IMG/VR virus record: IMGVR_UViG_3300035698_002884
Coordinates: 1-32,385 of that record
DNA length: 32,385 nucleotides
Strand: one strand, 5' to 3'
Source: a virus
The translations under genes were made by a program, and so were the position numbers. Positions 30,655-32,385 of the stretch are shown piece by piece. The notes beneath the pieces were generated by a model. That model ran no database searches, had not been told where the DNA came from, and saw nothing but the letters and a program-made list of their open reading frames with translations. Within the stretch, counting starts at the first letter, position 1, and every line of letters begins with the position of its first letter.

Positions 30655-32385
30655 TTCTTAGCGGTTTGTTACTGATACCTACGCTATCTTTCGGTGCGAC
30701 CCGGTTGGAGGATGAGGGCGTATTACAAGGTTACATAAACGCTCTGGACGTTGTAGGTACTGGTGTAGACGCTACAAGTTTGGGTATAAAGGGAACGATT
30801 ACCGTTAATGTTGCGGCAGGTGGCGGTACGACATTTTTGCAACTCGACTGTTTAAACGGTCCGCTTACCAACTCTCTTGACGGTAACAACTGGGATTTTA
30901 ACGGACATGCCGGGTTAGGTGCTGACGGTGCTGACGCTGCTACTATAGTTCTTGATATAGACGAAACCTTTGCCTTTGTAGACTCTACGAGATACGGAGT
31001 ATTCACAGAGATAGATCTTAACCCTACCGGAGCGTTAAGTGCGGCTACGCACCTTCTGGCTTGGAACGCTCAAGCACGTTGGGTGGGTGCGGTAGACGGT
31101 AGCGTTCATGCTTCTGTGCAAGCTATTAAGGGCGAGGCTGTAACTTGGAATTGTGCCGGGGACTGTAACCAACTTGTATCAGTTTACGGAAAGTCGAATA
31201 ACCTCGGTCAAACGGTAGTGGCTGAAGCTATCGGTGGTCTATTTTTTGTTTCCAATGACGATGGTTCTTTTGGCGAACTCGGGGATTTAACAAATGCCTA
31301 CTCTATTATTTCCCGGGCTTATACCGATAAAGACACGGGCGTTATGGGTACGCGGTACGGGTTATATATTGAAGATACCACGGGCGGTGGATTGCTTACC
31401 AATCAGTACGGTATTTATATCGAGGACATGGCGAGCGGATCGGCAAGCGTAGTGGAATACGCTATTTATTCGCTTGGCGGTAATGTAGATTTTACTGATG
31501 GTGACATTGATACTACCGGGACGATTACTGGAACTACAATAGCGGGGGCAAATGTTACATCGGGTGCAGATCCTGGGCATACACATGGGTCAACTTCACT
31601 TACATTAAACCTTGACGATGTATGTGATGAGAGTGCTACAACGGATCAGGCGATAACTTCCGGAGGGTTTTATACAACAGGGTACGCTTCACTTGGGTAC
31701 GCTGAAATATACCAGACGGCAGACGATAGGGGCTTAACCATAGTCGGATATGACGATGTGAATACGGTAAGCCTTGACCTTGAGATAGACCAATTTGGTA
31801 ACTCTTGGATAAGTTCAGACTCCGCTATGGTAGTTACTGCCAACGCGGGCGGGAATATACTTTACCTGAACGGTAGCGAAGTACAGATAAACGGTGTATC
31901 AGGTGCGGCAAACGGATTGGTAAAGATATTCGGAACGACAGATTCAGGGCTAAAATATGTACAACACGACATACAAGCAGGAGATGATAAGTACCATATG
32001 GGGGTATCGGACGGTGGAATACTTGGTATGGTCTGGACAGGGTTACCGTTAGAAACCGATAGTGCCATTACTTCTACAGGCGATATACGGCTTCTAAGCG
32101 ATTCTAGTAAAGTAGAGATAGGTAACGTAGCGGGTGGTGATTTACAGCTATATCATAATGGAACAAATAGTTACATAGATAGTATCACGGGAGATTTATA
32201 CATAAGAAACAGGCAAGGTGTTGGTGGTGACCTTATCTTGTCAGTATTTGAAAACAGAGAATCTGATACCCCACTCATTAAACTAGACGGAGATTTATTA
32301 TCATTTGCAAGTGGGTACGGCACAGTCGCTTCTGGTGCAAACTCAACATCTATGGGTGATGGTGTTACCACTTCAGGTGAAGCAG
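30630..32385 (+). CDS. long fibre with signal peptide (3' end beyond window)
   Basis: Open from ATG 30630 (GGGAGA upstream) to the window end, at least 585 residues. Residues 1-22 are a Sec signal (MLHILRAIILSGLLLIPTLS, then FGA). Directly after comes the same fibre motif as in the 12872 protein: LEDEGVLQGYINALDVVG. The body is beta-rich. Marks include GIYIEDM-type repeats (RYGLYIEDT and QYGIYIEDM), HTHGS near 31575, and the fibre block LQLYHNGTNSYIDSI then GDLYIRNRQG near 32145. The last visible residues (ASGANSTSMGDGVTTSGEA) look like a trimeric YadA-head-type repeat. It is probably a trimeric tail fibre. Confidence 0.8.
   Translation, partial: MLHILRAIILSGLLLIPTLSFGATRLEDEGVLQGYINALDVVGTGVDATSLGIKGTITVNVAAGGGTTFLQLDCLNGPLTNSLDGNNWDFNGHAGLGADGADAATIVLDIDETFAFVDSTRYGVFTEIDLNPTGALSAATHLLAWNAQARWVGAVDGSVHASVQAIKGEAVTWNCAGDCNQLVSVYGKSNNLGQTVVAEAIGGLFFVSNDDGSFGELGDLTNAYSIISRAYTDKDTGVMGTRYGLYIEDTTGGGLLTNQYGIYIEDMASGSASVVEYAIYSLGGNVDFTDGDIDTTGTITGTTIAGANVTSGADPGHTHGSTSLTLNLDDVCDESATTDQAITSGGFYTTGYASLGYAEIYQTADDRGLTIVGYDDVNTVSLDLEIDQFGNSWISSDSAMVVTANAGGNILYLNGSEVQINGVSGAANGLVKIFGTTDSGLKYVQHDIQAGDDKYHMGVSDGGILGMVWTGLPLETDSAITSTGDIRLLSDSSKVEIGNVAGGDLQLYHNGTNSYIDSITGDLYIRNRQGVGGDLILSVFENRESDTPLIKLDGDLLSFASGYGTVASGANSTSMGDGVTTSGEA

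Noticed and set aside
1-32385. tRNA genes, CRISPR arrays, insertion sequences, attachment sites
   Set aside because: No cloverleaf-like gene, regularly spaced repeat array, transposase or integrase could be seen by eye. The longest stretch without a gene is about 100 bases.

Overview
The window reads as the late (morphogenesis) half of a tailed bacteriophage with a short-tailed, T7/podovirus-type virion. This rests on one continuous run of same-strand genes in the classical order: terminase small subunit, terminase large subunit, portal, small accessory proteins, scaffold, major capsid protein, tail tubular protein A, tail tubular protein B, internal virion proteins, tailspike and fibres. I see no plausible minus-strand gene, no ribosomal or tRNA gene, no CRISPR array, no integrase, and no phage RNA polymerase or replication gene. 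Nearly every gene has a strong GGAGG-type ribosome binding site, and many are coupled through ATGA, TAATG or TTGA stop/start overlaps. The lineage looks uncultured and the host cannot be named. Sec and lipoprotein signals plus an RlpA-like cell-wall protein hint at a Gram-negative host (inference).

Layout. (1) 1-3935 is an accessory block: a cut-off gene, a membrane-anchored RlpA-like (double-psi beta-barrel) protein, a NinG/HNH-type nuclease, a run of four small exported proteins, a membrane-anchored protein, a free-standing HNH endonuclease with a NUMOD1-like tail, and two small proteins, one a zinc-ribbon protein. A 42-bp near-perfect direct repeat (991-1032 and 3747-3788) brackets 2.7 kb of this block. 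(2) 3918-4019 holds a good sigma70-type promoter followed closely by an intrinsic-terminator-like hairpin, just before the terminase genes. (3) 4032-12844 is packaging and head: TerS, TerL (interrupted in its Walker A motif by a 333-residue LAGLIDADG intein), a small membrane protein, a GNAT acetyltransferase, portal, several tiny genes, scaffold, capsid and a head-associated protein. (4) 12872-16462 is a very long, repetitive, fibre-like protein with a signal peptide. (5) 16523-26671 is tail tube A and B and three internal/ejection proteins, the last 1,674 residues long. (6) 26688-32385 is the host-recognition module: a pectate-lyase-type tailspike on a T7 gp17-like anchor, small accessory proteins, and a second long fibre that runs off the window.

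How the genes work together: TerS/TerL package DNA through the portal into a scaffold-assembled shell. Tube A/B and the ejection proteins form the tail and the trans-envelope conduit. The tailspike and fibres bind or cut surface polysaccharide. RlpA-like and small membrane or exported proteins probably act at the envelope, in lysis or superinfection control.

The most unusual feature is that several apparent virion proteins (the 12872 fibre, the 26688 tailspike, the 29433 protein and the 30630 fibre) start with convincing cleavable Sec signal peptides placed directly in front of ordinary virion domains. Nearly identical signal peptides are also reused on unrelated small proteins. Normal podovirus structural proteins lack them. 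This suggests an exported set of tail components or periplasmic assembly/decoy functions that I do not recognise as described. Other oddities are the Ala1 intein, an apparent ATA-start lipoprotein, an in-frame 25-codon extension beyond the stop of an internal virion protein, and the excisable-looking accessory cassette.
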